DNA from: Williamsia muralis | GTDB taxonomy: Bacteria; Actinomycetota; Actinomycetes; Mycobacteriales; Mycobacteriaceae | Direction of reading: 5' to 3' | NCBI RefSeq assembly: GCF_002735905.1 | Contig: NZ_PEBD01000010.1 | Span: 62,001 to 126,000 of the forward strand | DNA length: 64,000 nt | In this document: positions 27,701 to 35,971 of the stretch, piece by piece | Layout: every line of letters starts with the position of its first letter | How positions within the stretch are numbered: the stretch's first letter is position 1 | Made by a program: the position numbers and the translations under genes | The notes under the pieces: generated by a model | What the model was told of the DNA's origin: nothing | Databases searched by the model: none | Seen by the model: the letters and a program-made list of their open reading frames with translations, nothing else

Positions 27701-28806
27701 GCCAGCGGGATGCGGATCAGTGGGTCCCACTTGTGCACATTGCGCAGCGGTGCGCCGGCACCGTCGAGGAACACTCTCACCGACTCGGAGATCGGTGAAC
27801 CGAACTGTCCGGGATAGCCGAGGCAGATGGCGAGCAGGCCGACGAATGCGATGGTGATCAACCGACCGCGACCCGGCATCGACCGCATCGCGAGCCCGGC
27901 CAATCCGGCGGCGGCGAGCAGACCGGTGGCGAGGACCGCGTACGGCTGCGTCGCCAAACCGGCGCCCGCGACCCGCTCCGGCGAGACAAAAGGTGTCCAT
28001 GCGCTGGTGCCCCGGAGGACTTCAGTGAGCGACACCCATTCGGTTGTCACCCTTGATGATTCGATGAAGTCCAGGAACGGGGGGCTGACGCGCGACAGGA
28101 TCAGCAGTGGGACCAGCCACCACAGGCACGCAAGGGCTGAACCCAGCAGCCACCAGCCGCCGAACCGGAGCCAGCGGGCAGCCGGACCACGCACCGGTGT
28201 GTGCAGCAGCCACCACAACGCGGCGACGGATGCGGCGGCCAGCGTGGCGACGGCATTCACCGCACCCATCAATGCCAGTGCGCATGCCGATTGAAAGGCG
28301 AGTCGCCGCAACGAGGTCGTCGGCTTTGCTCGGTTCAGCGCGATGACCACAGGCGCGAGCACCCAGGGTGCCAACATCACCGGCAGTGTTTCCGACGAGA
28401 TGGATCCGATGGTTGTCATCACCCGTGGGCTCAGAACGAACACCAGGGCCGCACAGATGCGGGACCACCGCGACCCCACCCCGAGGGTGTCGGCGAGACG
28501 CATGAACCCGACGAACCCGACCCACAAGAGCAGCGCCCACCACAGGCGCTGGATCACCCAGGGCGGTATCGCGAGGAGATCTCCCAGCGCGAAGAACGCG
28601 CCGTGCGGGAAGAAGTACCCGTAAGCCTGGTTCTGTACCTGGCCGAGTGGGGCGATCGACGACCACAGGTGGGCCGCGCGCCCGAGAAAGGCGAGGGGGT
28701 CGCCGGTCAGATCGAGCTTGGTGTCGGCAGCGATCAGGCCGGGAGATTGAACGAATGACGCCAGCAGCGCCCACAGAGCTGCAAAAAGCAGTCCCCGTTT
28801 GGTCAG
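24607..28806 (-). CDS. aftD: Arabinofuranosyltransferase AftD, with a CTG start
   Basis: A 1399-residue GT-C enzyme that adds alpha-(1,3)-arabinofuranose branches to arabinogalactan and lipoarabinomannan using decaprenyl-phosphate arabinose. The essential N-terminal part only appears when reading upstream of the first GTG (28557): FVQSPG, AADTKLDLTADPL with the catalytic-type Asp, and QNQAYGYFFPHGAFF. No ATG, GTG or TTG occurs in frame there. CTG at 28806 has GGAG 7 nt upstream and overlaps the preceding stop as CTGA. The resulting length matches M. tuberculosis AftD (1400). Discoidin/carbohydrate-binding-like regions follow the membrane domain. The C-terminus overlaps the convergent acyltransferase gene by 99 bp. 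Confidence 0.92.
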   Translation of the reverse strand: MTKRGLLFAALWALLASFVQSPGLIAADTKLDLTGDPLAFLGRAAHLWSSIAPLGQVQNQAYGYFFPHGAFFALGDLLAIPPWVIQRLWWALLLWVGFVGFMRLADTLGVGSRWSRICAALVFVLSPRVMTTIGSISSETLPVMLAPWVLAPVVIALNRAKPTTSLRRLAFQSACALALMGAVNAVATLAAASVAALWWLLHTPVRGPAARWLRFGGWWLLGSALACLWWLVPLLILSRVSPPFLDFIESSRVTTEWVSLTEVLRGTSAWTPFVSPERVAGAGLATQPYAVLATGLLAAAGLAGLAMRSMPGRGRLITIAFVGLLAICLGYPGQFGSPISESVRVFLDGAGAPLRNVHKWDPLIRIPLALGIAHLLARVPTPDIVGWRETGRAFAHPERSRPVAAAVVVVVALLAAGSMVWTAGLAAPASYRAIPSYWKDAATWLDEHGADEDRRALVVPGPPFANQTWGLTRDEPLQVLTEQPWAVRDAIPLTPPGAIRALDSVQRAIADGRPSPGLAATLAGQGIAYVVVRADLDPSTSRSARPLLAQHAVAASPGMVPVARFGPDVGPNTIEDVVADDGLRPKLPAVQIFAVESTVSFPGTRPATVPLSSMPRVAGGPEALATLQNDAALAGQPPLGPALLESDARRAGLAEGPVVVTDTPTDREVDFGRVDNHSSAIRTPQDRRLTQNAVPDYPVPGQPLVHGEWLLDGQPGELNVSASGSASDATQLGQSAPGSSPAAAFDGDTNTAWVSRGLDSAVGQYLQLDFTRPRERLALDITVGKALGPEVDTLLITTEAGSTVATGVKAGTPATVVPPSGPTRWVQIRAIATQDNTGGNQFAISEVTLRDAAAARDLPIRHRVVLPQLVAGQQVSGWVLAPELPARAACVPGPDATRCSAGLGLAAEEPGVFGRVLSVPTTTSVDTSVTVTANPSDALNALLSGLGSIGASAESAVTDPRGNATAAVDGDPTTTWIARDNGPTAERPTLRLTLPTPREVDGIRITVPPGEFPARPQRLAIDLGNGRQVRDIPADGTIELDPHVTSSITITVLEKDELLDVNSLGFAEVSPTGISEIGVLGDAPPAVDPDRRIDVSCDQGPGLTIAGVAQRFSLSATVQQLRSGEPIRATACGSDRITLPASEQELMVNPGDAFSVAGVSLTAIPTPRAVPTPVSVQEWEAIDRRVTVGSSAEERVLIVPESENVGRQAHADGRELTPIVVGGWQQGWIIPAGYAGTIDLTFPLDRPYRWSIGVGLALVVLLFAMTLWPRRTTTPVSLPVSRPPRATLAGPLFLGAAVFLLTGPIGFAIAAAVATAQTAVLITHPRLRIRRSAPAWVAALMMAATFGLAAGPWRSSLGYNGWDWWVQLPAVLALVILAWNAIAVPRWLIRLRIRRRRPS

Positions 28807-29003
28807 TTTGTGACTCCGGCGTTGTCCCTGGTGCCGTAGTCCACCGAGCCCTTCACGAATCCGCTGTCGGCGTTGAAGCTGTTGACGTCGGTGGCGGGCT
28901 TGTCCTCCGACGTCAGTACTCCACCCAGAAATACCGCCGCGATGGCCACGACCACGCCCAGGAGTCCAGCAACGGCGCCGGCGATCAGGCGGTTGTTCAT
29001 CAT
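28803..29003 (-). CDS. DUF2613 small membrane protein (Rv0236A-like)
   Basis: A 65-66-residue protein with one N-terminal helix (LIAGAVAGLLGVVVAIAAVFLGG) and a short hydrophilic tail containing DYGTRDN. It is the small companion that precedes aftD in Mycobacteriales. The ATG at 29003 overlaps the stop of the stress-protein gene (ATGA); the adjacent ATG at 29000 is equally possible. Its stop overlaps the CTG start of aftD. Function unknown; the tight coupling suggests it helps AftD. Confidence 0.82.
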   Translation of the reverse strand: MMNNRLIAGAVAGLLGVVVAIAAVFLGGVLTSEDKPATDVNSFNADSGFVKGSVDYGTRDNAGVTN

Positions 29004-29560
29004 GGCAGCGAAGTTACCACCCGTGCTCTGGCGCGCAGGTCGGCGCGGGTATCCACGCGGCGCTTGGCGCACCCCGCCGGCACCACCAGCACGGGTCGGT
29101 GGCAGTGCTTGAGGACATGCTCGGACACACTGCTGTGGAGCAGTGCACGCAGGCCGGACGACCCGCGGGTGCCTGTCACCAATATGTCGACCTCAAGGGT
29201 GTCCGCGGCGTCCACCAGCGCACCCCAGACGGTGGAATCGACCTCGGCGAGTCGTCCTTCGGCGCGCAGGCCGGCCGCGATCGCGCGTTCGACTCCCCGG
29301 GCGTTGCGGGTGCGGGCGTCCTCATGGAGTGCGTCGTCGATGTCCTGGTCCACGACCGAGTGCAGCACGGGTTGCATGCCTCCGGAGAGTGCGGACAGGC
29401 GTGCGCTCTGGTGCACCCCTGATTCCCATGCGGTGACCACGAATGCTCGGTGGGCCGCGAGAAAACGGCCGGCGTAGTCGATCGCGCGGTCGGCATTCTC
29501 GGTGCCGTCGTACGCGATCATGATGGTGTCTTGCTTGCCGGTGCCGGACTGACTGGACAT
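29000..29560 (-). CDS. Universal stress protein (UspA family)
   Basis: A 186-residue single Usp domain. It starts with IMIAYDGTENADRAIDYAGRFL and ends with the ATP-binding pattern VTGTRGSSGLRALLHSSVSEHVL plus PVLVVP. The ATG at 29560 follows GGAGGAAAACGCC, a strong ribosome site; a longer frame from 29617 is not needed. It is the first gene of a tightly overlapped set Usp / DUF2613 / aftD, an unusual pairing of a stress protein with an arabinosyltransferase. Confidence 0.9.
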   Translation of the reverse strand: MSSQSGTGKQDTIMIAYDGTENADRAIDYAGRFLAAHRAFVVTAWESGVHQSARLSALSGGMQPVLHSVVDQDIDDALHEDARTRNARGVERAIAAGLRAEGRLAEVDSTVWGALVDAADTLEVDILVTGTRGSSGLRALLHSSVSEHVLKHCHRPVLVVPAGCAKRRVDTRADLRARARVVTSLP

Positions 29561-29649
29561 GGCGTTTTCCTCCCGTAAGGGCTTGTAAGCCTCAGAATAG
29601 CGCTCAATGTAACCCACGTCACACCTTGGTGTCGTGCAACACTCGTGCC

Positions 29650-30921
29650 ATGTTCGCTCGCCCCCGGCCCAGTCCGAACCGACCCCGCACGCGGCCCGAA
29701 AGCACGGGCCGACCTGCGCCGATGCGCGTCGGACGGTATCGCCCCGGCCGCGCCTTCGCGGTACTCGCGGTCAGCGTGTCGATGCTCGCCGCATGCGATA
29801 GCGGCGACGGCGACGGCGGCAGTGGCCTCAGTTCCACGACGGCGTACGTCCCGTCCTCGTCCACGGTGGCTCCGTCGTCGTCGACGTCCGCCGCGCCGCG
29901 CGTGGAGCCGGCAGCGTGCGGCGCACGCGAGTTGGCGGAGATGTCGCCGCGGCGCAAACTGGCCCAGTTGCTGGTCGTCGGGGTGACCGGCACCGAAGAT
30001 GCCGTGGACATCGTGCGCCGGGAACAGATCGGTGGGGTTTTCATCGGCAGCTGGACGGATCTCGGGATGCTGTCCGACGGCGGGGTGGCGTCTGTGCAGA
30101 AGGCGGCCGAGACACCGGTGATGGTGACCGTCGATCAGGAAGGTGGCCGCGTCTCGCGGTTGTCCGGCCTCGGTATCGACAGTCCGTCGGCGCGCGAACT
30201 GGCCGCGACGATGTCGGTGGAGCAGGTGCGTGCCCTGGCCAAAGAGCAAGGCCTGCAGATGAAGGAGCTCGGCATCACCGTCGACTACGCGCCCGTCGCC
30301 GATGTGAGCGACGAATCCGACGACGAGGTGATCGGGGACCGTTCGTTCAGCGACGACCCGGCAGTGGTGACCCGTTACGCCAACGCCTACGCGCACGGTC
30401 TGCAGGACGCGGGAATCATGCCGGTGTTCAAGCACTTCCCCGGTCACGGACATGGGTCCGGTGACTCCCATACGGGAACCGTGGCGACCCCGGACCTCGA
30501 CGAACTGCAGAACAGTGACCTGGTTCCTTACCGGACGCTGATCCAGCCCGGGGTGGCGGTGATGGTCGGCCATCTGATCGTGCCGGGCCTGACCGGTCCG
30601 GACACCCCCGCCAGCATCAGCGAACCCGCGATGTCCTTGCTGCGCGACGGCAGGGGATATGGCGGCAAGCCCTTCGACGGTCCGATCTTCACCGACGATC
30701 TGTCGGGCATGGCGGCCATCAGCGCCAAGTACGGCATCGAGAAGGCGGCCACCCTGGCGATCAGTGCCGGCGCCGACATTGCCCTGTGGCTCTCGACCGA
30801 CAAGGTGCCCGCGGTGCTCGACGCACTGACTGAGGCGATGGGTTCCGGCACTCTGCCTGCCCAGCAGGTCGATGAATCGGTGGTGCGGGTCTTGCGTGCA
30901 AAGGGTGAACTCGACTGCTGA
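29650..30921 (+). CDS. lpqI: LpqI-like lipoprotein beta-N-acetylglucosaminidase (GH3)
   Basis: A 423-residue GH3 hydrolase that by family removes N-acetylglucosamine from muropeptides outside the membrane (peptidoglycan recycling). The lipobox LAAC lies about 45 residues from the ATG at 29650; an ATG at 29722 would give a more usual signal peptide. VDQEGGRVSRL, KHFPGHGHGSGDSH (catalytic His/Asp loop) and FTDDLSGMAAI (nucleophile Asp) are all present. Gene order before the TetR gene equals Rv0237-Rv0238. Confidence 0.92.
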   Translation: MFARPRPSPNRPRTRPESTGRPAPMRVGRYRPGRAFAVLAVSVSMLAACDSGDGDGGSGLSSTTAYVPSSSTVAPSSSTSAAPRVEPAACGARELAEMSPRRKLAQLLVVGVTGTEDAVDIVRREQIGGVFIGSWTDLGMLSDGGVASVQKAAETPVMVTVDQEGGRVSRLSGLGIDSPSARELAATMSVEQVRALAKEQGLQMKELGITVDYAPVADVSDESDDEVIGDRSFSDDPAVVTRYANAYAHGLQDAGIMPVFKHFPGHGHGSGDSHTGTVATPDLDELQNSDLVPYRTLIQPGVAVMVGHLIVPGLTGPDTPASISEPAMSLLRDGRGYGGKPFDGPIFTDDLSGMAAISAKYGIEKAATLAISAGADIALWLSTDKVPAVLDALTEAMGSGTLPAQQVDESVVRVLRAKGELDC

Positions 30922-30974
30922 CCAGAACTCGATTGTTGGCCGTGCGCCGTCGCCACTTGCCGGGCCGCGGCGAA

Positions 30975-30990
30975 CTTACCGGCTGGTAAG
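30975..30990. promoter_or_regulatory. Palindromic operator upstream of the TetR gene
   Basis: CTTACCGGCTGGTAAG, arms CTTACC/GGTAAG, sits 29 bp before the TetR start and shares the 9-mer CGAACTTAC with the site at 34045. Likely auto-regulation by the TetR protein. Confidence 0.6.
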
Positions 30991-31018
30991 GTGACATTCG
31001 TCTGAATTCAAAGGGGGT

Positions 31019-31624
31019 GTGGTCGTCGTGGCCGGAGGAACGAAGCGTTTGCCACGCGCCGTACGAGAGCAGCAGATGCTCGACGCCGCTGTGCAAGTGT
31101 TCGCCGCCAACGGTTTTCGGGAAACGTCGATGGACGCGATCGCTGCGCAGGCCAGTATCAGCAAGCCGATGCTCTACCTCTATTACGGCTCCAAGGACGA
31201 ACTGTTCGGCGCGTGCATCAGCCGTGAAGGCGCTCGGTTCATCGAGGCGATGAGCGCCGGGTTCGACCCCAATCTGCGCCAGCACGACCAGGCCCGCACG
31301 GTCATCTACAGCTTCTTACGTTATGTGCACGACAACCGCGAGTCATGGCGAGTGCTCTACCGGCTTGCCAGCGGTCAGGCGAAGTTCGCCGGCCTGGTGG
31401 CCGCGAGCCGCGCCCGGCTCATCGAGATGGTCGCCGATCTGCTACGTCGGGGCACCACCGTCCCGCACCCCAGCGACACCGACTTCGAGCTGATGGCCGT
31501 AGCGCTCGTCGGGGCCGGTGAGGCTGTCGCCGACCGGATCTCCGAGGGCGACATCGACCTCGACGTCGCCGCCGACCTCATGGTCTCGATGGGTTGGAAA
31601 GGCCTGGCGGGCGACCGCCCCTGA
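31019..31624 (+). CDS. TetR-family regulator (Rv0238-like)
   Basis: A 201-residue regulator. The HTH is residues about 25-55 (AANGFRETSMDAIAAQASISKPMLYLYYGSKDELF), and a helical ligand domain follows. Start GTG 31019 or GTG 31028; an AAGGGGG site precedes. It lies between lpqI and the divergent htdX-fabG4/fadA2 locus. The palindromes before it and before the fabG4/fadA2 promoters match, so I infer that it represses both in response to an acyl-CoA-type ligand. Confidence 0.85.
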   Translation: MVVVAGGTKRLPRAVREQQMLDAAVQVFAANGFRETSMDAIAAQASISKPMLYLYYGSKDELFGACISREGARFIEAMSAGFDPNLRQHDQARTVIYSFLRYVHDNRESWRVLYRLASGQAKFAGLVAASRARLIEMVADLLRRGTTVPHPSDTDFELMAVALVGAGEAVADRISEGDIDLDVAADLMVSMGWKGLAGDRP

Positions 31625-31705
31625 ACCGACTGCCCCTGACCAAAGATGGTGGGTTCGGGCGAGCCCCACCAGGGGAAATGCTCGCCCGAACCCACCGAAT
31701 CGGGG

Positions 31706-32581
31706 TCAGCGGATGGTCGCCGTGAGGTGCGGGTATCCCTTCTTGGGATGTAGCACCGAGAGGTCGAACCCGTCGCCGGTGCGGGTGGTGTAGAGATTCA
31801 CCTTGGCGGGCAACACGATCGGTTTGCCGAACCGCACGTTGTAGGTGACCTTGTCGTCCAGTTGTCCTTCGAGATTCGCCACCACGCGCGCGGCGGTCCA
31901 CATCCCGTGGGCGATGGCCCGCGGGAACCCGAATGCCTTGGCGCCCAGGTCACTCATGTGGATCGGGTTGCGGTCGCCGCTCGCGGACGCGTACTTACGA
32001 ATCAGGCCGAGGTTGGCGACCAGAGTCGCGTCCGGAGGCGCCGGACGACGGTCCTTGGGGGCTTCGCCGCGTTCACCACCGGACAAGCTCGTGCGCTGCT
32101 GACTGAGGAACGTCGCGGTCTGGCGGGTGACCAGCTCGTTGCCCACCGAGAACTCGGAGATCGCGTCGACGAGCATCCCCTTGCGGTGCTCCCGCAGATT
32201 CTCCGTGTGTGTACGGATGCTCAGCGGCTCGGTCACCGCGACCGGGCGGATTCGTTCGATGGTGTTCTCCACGTGCACCGAACCCACCGCCGAGAACGGG
32301 AAGTCGCGGGCGACGAGCAGTTCCATCACGAGTGGGAACTGCATCACGAACGGGAAGGTCAGGGGCAGGGTGTCGCCGAACCGCTGACCGGTGCTGGCGC
32401 AGTATGCACGCAGCTGGTCGAGGTCGACCTTCACATCGGACAGGGCGAGTTCGGTGTCGGGAAGGTGCGCGTCGGCCTTGATGGGGCCGGACTTGCCGAT
32501 ACCGGGCAACATTCCGACCACCGCGCGGCGATAGATGTCGGAGGTGGCCGGAAACCCTTTCAGCTCAATGGTTTTTGGCAC
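31706..32581 (-). CDS. htdX: HtdX-like (R)-hydroxyacyl-ACP/CoA dehydratase (MaoC double hot-dog)
   Basis: A 291-residue hydratase/dehydratase of the MaoC family, with an N-terminal divergent hot-dog and a C-terminal catalytic one. The hydratase-2 motif is visible as SGDRNPIHMSDLGAKAF, with the Asp and His catalytic pair, then FPRAIAHGMW. It interconverts 3-hydroxyacyl and enoyl thioesters. The GTG start at 32581 has GGGAG 6 nt upstream and begins 1 nt after the fabG4 stop. Same operon as fabG4, as in Rv0241c-Rv0242c. Confidence 0.9.
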   Translation of the reverse strand: MPKTIELKGFPATSDIYRRAVVGMLPGIGKSGPIKADAHLPDTELALSDVKVDLDQLRAYCASTGQRFGDTLPLTFPFVMQFPLVMELLVARDFPFSAVGSVHVENTIERIRPVAVTEPLSIRTHTENLREHRKGMLVDAISEFSVGNELVTRQTATFLSQQRTSLSGGERGEAPKDRRPAPPDATLVANLGLIRKYASASGDRNPIHMSDLGAKAFGFPRAIAHGMWTAARVVANLEGQLDDKVTYNVRFGKPIVLPAKVNLYTTRTGDGFDLSVLHPKKGYPHLTATIR

Positions 32582-32582
32582 G

Positions 32583-33944
32583 TCACGCTCCCAGCATGCT
32601 CTGACCGCACACACGCACCACGTTGCCGGTCACCGCGCTCGAGGCCGGATTCGCAAAGTAGGCAACGGTTTCGGCGACATCGACGGTCTGACCGCCCTGC
32701 TGCAGCGAGCTGATCCGGCGGCCCACCTCGCGGGTGGCCAGCGGGATGGCCGCGGTCATCGCGGTCTCGATGAAGCCGGGCGCAACGGCATTGATGGTGA
32801 TCTTCTTCTCGGCCAGAACCGGCGCGTAGGCATCGACGAGCCCGATCACTCCGGCCTTGGATGTGCCGTAGTTGGTCTGACCGCGGTTGCCCGCGATACC
32901 GGCGATGGACGACACGTCGATCACGGCGCCACCTTCGCGCAGCGCGCCGGCCTCGAGGAGGTCGTCGACCAGCTGCTGCGGGGCGATCAGGTTCACGCCG
33001 ATGACCGCGTTCCAGCGGGCGTCGTCCATGTTGGCGAGCAACTTGTCGCGGGTGATACCGGCGTTGTTGACGATGATGTCGATGCCACCGTGACGTTCGA
33101 GAGCGTGCTCGGCGAGCTTGGCGCCGGCATCGGGTGCGGTGACGTCGATCGGCAGCGCGGTGCCGCCGACCTTGTTGGCGGTGGCCGACAGCGCTTCACC
33201 GGCCGCGGGGATGTCGGCGGCGATCACGTGGGCGCCGTCACGCGCGAGGACCTCGGCGATGGTGGCACCGATACCGCGGGCGGCACCGGTGACCACGGCA
33301 ACCTTGCCGGTCAGCGGCTTGTCCCAGCTGGCCGGGGCATCCGCATCCTTCTCGTCGACGCGGATGACCTGGGCGTCGACGAACGCGGACTTGGCCGAGA
33401 GCAGGAATCGCAGGGTCGACTCCAGTCCGCTCAAACCGGTCTTGGCATCGGGGGAGACGTAGACGAGCTGGGCGGTTGCGCCGTTGCGCAGTTCCTTGCC
33501 CAGCGAGCGGGTGAAGCCCTCGAGCGCGCGCTGTGCGACACGCTCGCTCGGGTTCTTGATCAGCTCTGGAGTGGTGCCGATGACCACGAACCGCGCACTG
33601 TTGCCCGCCGACCGGATGGTGGGCGCGAAGAACTCGAACAGCTGCGACAGCTCGGACGACTTGGTGATGCCGGTGGCATCGAGCACCGCGGCGCCCAGCT
33701 TGTCTGCTCCACGACCACTCGTGTTGTTCACGATCAGCTCATAGTCGTCGGCCAGCAATTCACGCAACGGCTCGATCAGCCGGCCGTTGCCTCCGATCAG
33801 GACGGGCCCTGCCAGCGGGGGCTCGCCGGCCTTGTAGCGGCGCAGCGTGGGCGGCTGTGGCAAGCCGACCTTGCTCGCGATGAATGCGCCCGGTCCTGAG
33901 CTGACGATGGTCGAGTAAAGGTCGGTGGTTCCTGTGGCAGACAC
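32583..33944 (-). CDS. fabG4: FabG4-like 3-oxoacyl reductase (high-molecular-weight SDR)
   Basis: A 453-residue reductase, matching the 454 residues of M. tuberculosis FabG4. The N-terminal domain is a flavodoxin-like Rossmann fold without a complete cofactor motif. The C-terminal SDR domain has [18 protein letters not shown], the catalytic Ser (IDVSSIAGI) and YGTSKAG. It reduces 3-oxoacyl-CoA/ACP with NADH. The start GTG 33944 follows AAAGGGAG with 5-nt spacing; much longer upstream frames are open but lack support. It diverges from fadA2. Confidence 0.93.
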   Translation of the reverse strand: MSATGTTDLYSTIVSSGPGAFIASKVGLPQPPTLRRYKAGEPPLAGPVLIGGNGRLIEPLRELLADDYELIVNNTSGRGADKLGAAVLDATGITKSSELSQLFEFFAPTIRSAGNSARFVVIGTTPELIKNPSERVAQRALEGFTRSLGKELRNGATAQLVYVSPDAKTGLSGLESTLRFLLSAKSAFVDAQVIRVDEKDADAPASWDKPLTGKVAVVTGAARGIGATIAEVLARDGAHVIAADIPAAGEALSATANKVGGTALPIDVTAPDAGAKLAEHALERHGGIDIIVNNAGITRDKLLANMDDARWNAVIGVNLIAPQQLVDDLLEAGALREGGAVIDVSSIAGIAGNRGQTNYGTSKAGVIGLVDAYAPVLAEKKITINAVAPGFIETAMTAAIPLATREVGRRISSLQQGGQTVDVAETVAYFANPASSAVTGNVVRVCGQSMLGA

Positions 33945-34044
33945 GTGCACTCCCTTTTCTTTGCTTTTGAACGCCTCGCGTACGGCATGTGTGTTGTGTG
34001 CACCACCCGAGTCGGGCATATCCCGGGGGCGGCTCGACAACGAA

Positions 34045-34060
34045 CTTACTCGGGAGTAAG
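34045..34060. promoter_or_regulatory. Palindromic operator between fabG4 and fadA2
   Basis: CTTACTCGGGAGTAAG, arms CTTACT/AGTAAG, lies in the 156-bp divergent region. It has the same CGAACTTAC start and geometry as the site before the TetR gene at 30975, suggesting joint control of htdX-fabG4 and fadA2 by that regulator. Confidence 0.62.
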
Positions 34061-34100
34061 AATACGCCATAAGAGCCATCCACAACTTGGGAGATCCACA

Positions 34101-35396
34101 GTGGTATCGAATAACCAGACCCGTACCGTGCGACCTGTCGCGATCGTCGGCGGCAACCGGATCCCGTTCGCCAAGCAAGACGGGGCCTACGCCAAGGCCG
34201 GCAACCAGGACATGTTCACCGCCACCCTCGACGGCCTGATCAGCAGGTTCAGCCTTCAGGGCGAGCGGCTGGGCATGGTGGCCGGTGGCGCCGTGCTCAA
34301 GCACGCACGTGACTTCAACCTCATCCGCGAGTCGGTCCTCGGTTCGGCGTTGTCGCCCTACACCCCGGCCTTCGACCTTCAGCAGGCCTGTGGCACCGGT
34401 CTCCAGGCGATCTCTGCTGTGGCCGACGGCATCGCGACAGGCAAGTTCGACGCCGGTATCGGCGGCGGCGTCGACACCACCTCCGATGCCCCGATCGCGG
34501 TATCCGAGGATCTGCGGCAGTCGCTGCTGGCAGTGAACCGGGCCCGCAGCACCGTCGACCGCCTCAAGGCCATCGCCAAGCTCCCGACGTCGCTGGGCAT
34601 CGAGATCCCACGCAACGGTGAGCCCCGTACCGGCATGTCCATGGGTGAACACGCCGCGATCACCGCAAAGGAGTTCGGCATCAAGCGGTCCGACCAGGAC
34701 GAACTCGCCGCAGCCAGCCACAAGAACATGGCGGCCGCCTACGACCGCGGCTTCTTCGACGATCTGATCACCCCGTTCCTCGGGCTCACCCGCGACCAGA
34801 ACCTGCGGCCGGGAAGCACTGTCGAGAAGTTGTCGACCCTCAAGCCGGTCTTCGGGGTGTCCCTCGGCGACGCCACCATGACTGCGGGCAACTCGACTCC
34901 GCTGACCGACGGCGCTTCTGCAGTGCTGCTGAGCACCGACGAGTGGGCTGCGGAGAAGAAGCTGCCTGTGCTCGCGCACCTCGTGGATGTCGAGACCGCC
35001 GCGGTCGATTACGTCAACGGGCCCGATGGCCTGCTCATGGCACCCACCTACGCAATTCCGCGTCTCCTCGAGCGCAACGGCCTGACCCTGCAGGACTTCG
35101 ACTACTACGAGATCCACGAGGCTTTCGCCTCGGTCGTCCTGTGCACGCTGGCGGCGTTCGAGTCCGACGCGTACTGCAAGGAGCGGTTGGGCCTCGATTC
35201 GGCACTGGGCAGCATCGACCGCAGCAAGCTCAACGTGAACGGGTCCTCGCTGGCGGCCGGCCATCCGTTTGCTGCCACCGGCGGCCGGATCGTCGCCCAG
35301 ACGGCCAAGCAGATCAAGGAGAACGGCGGAGGACGTGCGCTGATCTCCATCTGCGCGGCCGGCGGACAGGGCGTCACCGCGATCATCGAGGCGTGA
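34101..35396 (+). CDS. fadA2: FadA2-like acetyl-CoA acetyltransferase (thiolase)
   Basis: A 431-residue thiolase. The nucleophile Cys is in [10 protein letters not shown], the His in [13 protein letters not shown] and the second Cys in ICAAGGQG. It cleaves or forms 3-oxoacyl-CoA in beta-oxidation. The GTG at 34101 follows TTGGGAG. It is divergent from fabG4 and matches Rv0243. Transcription ends at the strong hairpin near 35500. Confidence 0.93.
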   Translation: MVSNNQTRTVRPVAIVGGNRIPFAKQDGAYAKAGNQDMFTATLDGLISRFSLQGERLGMVAGGAVLKHARDFNLIRESVLGSALSPYTPAFDLQQACGTGLQAISAVADGIATGKFDAGIGGGVDTTSDAPIAVSEDLRQSLLAVNRARSTVDRLKAIAKLPTSLGIEIPRNGEPRTGMSMGEHAAITAKEFGIKRSDQDELAAASHKNMAAAYDRGFFDDLITPFLGLTRDQNLRPGSTVEKLSTLKPVFGVSLGDATMTAGNSTPLTDGASAVLLSTDEWAAEKKLPVLAHLVDVETAAVDYVNGPDGLLMAPTYAIPRLLERNGLTLQDFDYYEIHEAFASVVLCTLAAFESDAYCKERLGLDSALGSIDRSKLNVNGSSLAAGHPFAATGGRIVAQTAKQIKENGGGRALISICAAGGQGVTAIIEA

Positions 35397-35734
35397 TCGG
35401 ACGCCGGGTATTGCACATCTGAAAAAACTTTCTGGAAGGTGTGTAACGCCCGGCGCCCCTACGGCGAAGTACTTGATAACTCCGGTTGAGCTGCACGACC
35501 CCCGACCCTGTAGCTCAACCGGAGCCCTATTTTCCCCGGTGTGACAATCCGCCGGTTTCTCCGGTCGCTCGTCGGCCCGGCTCGTACCGCTCTCGAAGCG
35601 AGACTCGTCGCTTCCCGATGTGGCGTCGGCTACATCCGTCCGCTGGACGCAATAAACAGCTGTCTCTTGACGTTTCGAATTTCGCTGTGTGAGTCAGCCG
35701 CCCTTGTCGGGCGGGAGATATCAGGAGGTGGACC
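35397..35734. other. 338-bp gene-free stretch after fadA2
   Basis: It holds the fadA2 terminator (35480-35530) and, in its last 200 bp, presumably the promoter of the 53-residue peptide gene. No coding frame with a supported start was seen. Confidence 0.6.
35480..35530 (+). terminator. Rho-independent terminator after fadA2
   Basis: A perfect 13-bp stem, CTCCGGTTGAGCT (35480-35492) with AGCTCAACCGGAG (35512-35524), then CCCTATTTT. One of the strongest hairpins in the window. Confidence 0.85.
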
Positions 35735-35896
35735 ATGAGTTCCTACTCGCCGCCGGCGACATGGACGTCACCGACGTTCCGTGCCCACACTCGTCCGATC
35801 GGCGACGAACCCGGGCCGGGCTGGTCGGGTTATGTGGTGGTCGCGGCAGTCCTCGGACTGCTGGCGTTGATGTTGATCGGCGCCACGCCGAGCTGA
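35735..35896 (+). CDS. 53-residue single-helix membrane peptide
   Basis: A short gene with an ideal ribosome site (AGGAGGTGGACC before ATG 35735). The first 30 residues are polar and Pro/Thr-rich (SSYSPPATWTSPTFRAH), then comes one hydrophobic helix (YVVVAAVLGLLALMLIGA) at the C-terminus, so it is a tail-anchored peptide. It is flanked by strong hairpins on both sides and stands alone. I do not recognise it. The good ribosome site and clean hydrophobicity make it a real gene more likely than not. Confidence 0.65.
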   Translation: MSSYSPPATWTSPTFRAHTRPIGDEPGPGWSGYVVVAAVLGLLALMLIGATPS

Positions 35897-35905
35897 CGTC
35901 CATCC

Positions 35906-35942
35906 GCCGGGCCCGCCGCGTCTCGGTACCGGCGGGCCCGGC
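35906..35942. terminator. Strong hairpin between the membrane peptide gene and the P450 gene
   Basis: A perfect 13-bp GC-rich stem, GCCGGGCCCGCCG with CGGCGGGCCCGGC, and an 11-nt loop. No T-run, but it lies between convergent genes and could act in both directions. Confidence 0.65.
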
Positions 35943-35971
35943 CACTTCCGGTCACACCGCGGGGCACCCGA

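Noticed and set aside
26605-27798. 397-codon plus-strand frame inside aftD
   Set aside because: Antisense shadow rich in Arg/His/Gly without family features; aftD is well supported.
24607-28557. aftD starting at GTG 28557
   Set aside because: This would delete the conserved N-terminal catalytic blocks that are present in frame upstream.
32583-35264. A single 893-codon minus-strand reading frame running from fabG4 through the complement of fadA2
   Set aside because: Only 32583-33944 has family similarity and a ribosome site; the rest is the antisense of fadA2 in GC-rich DNA.
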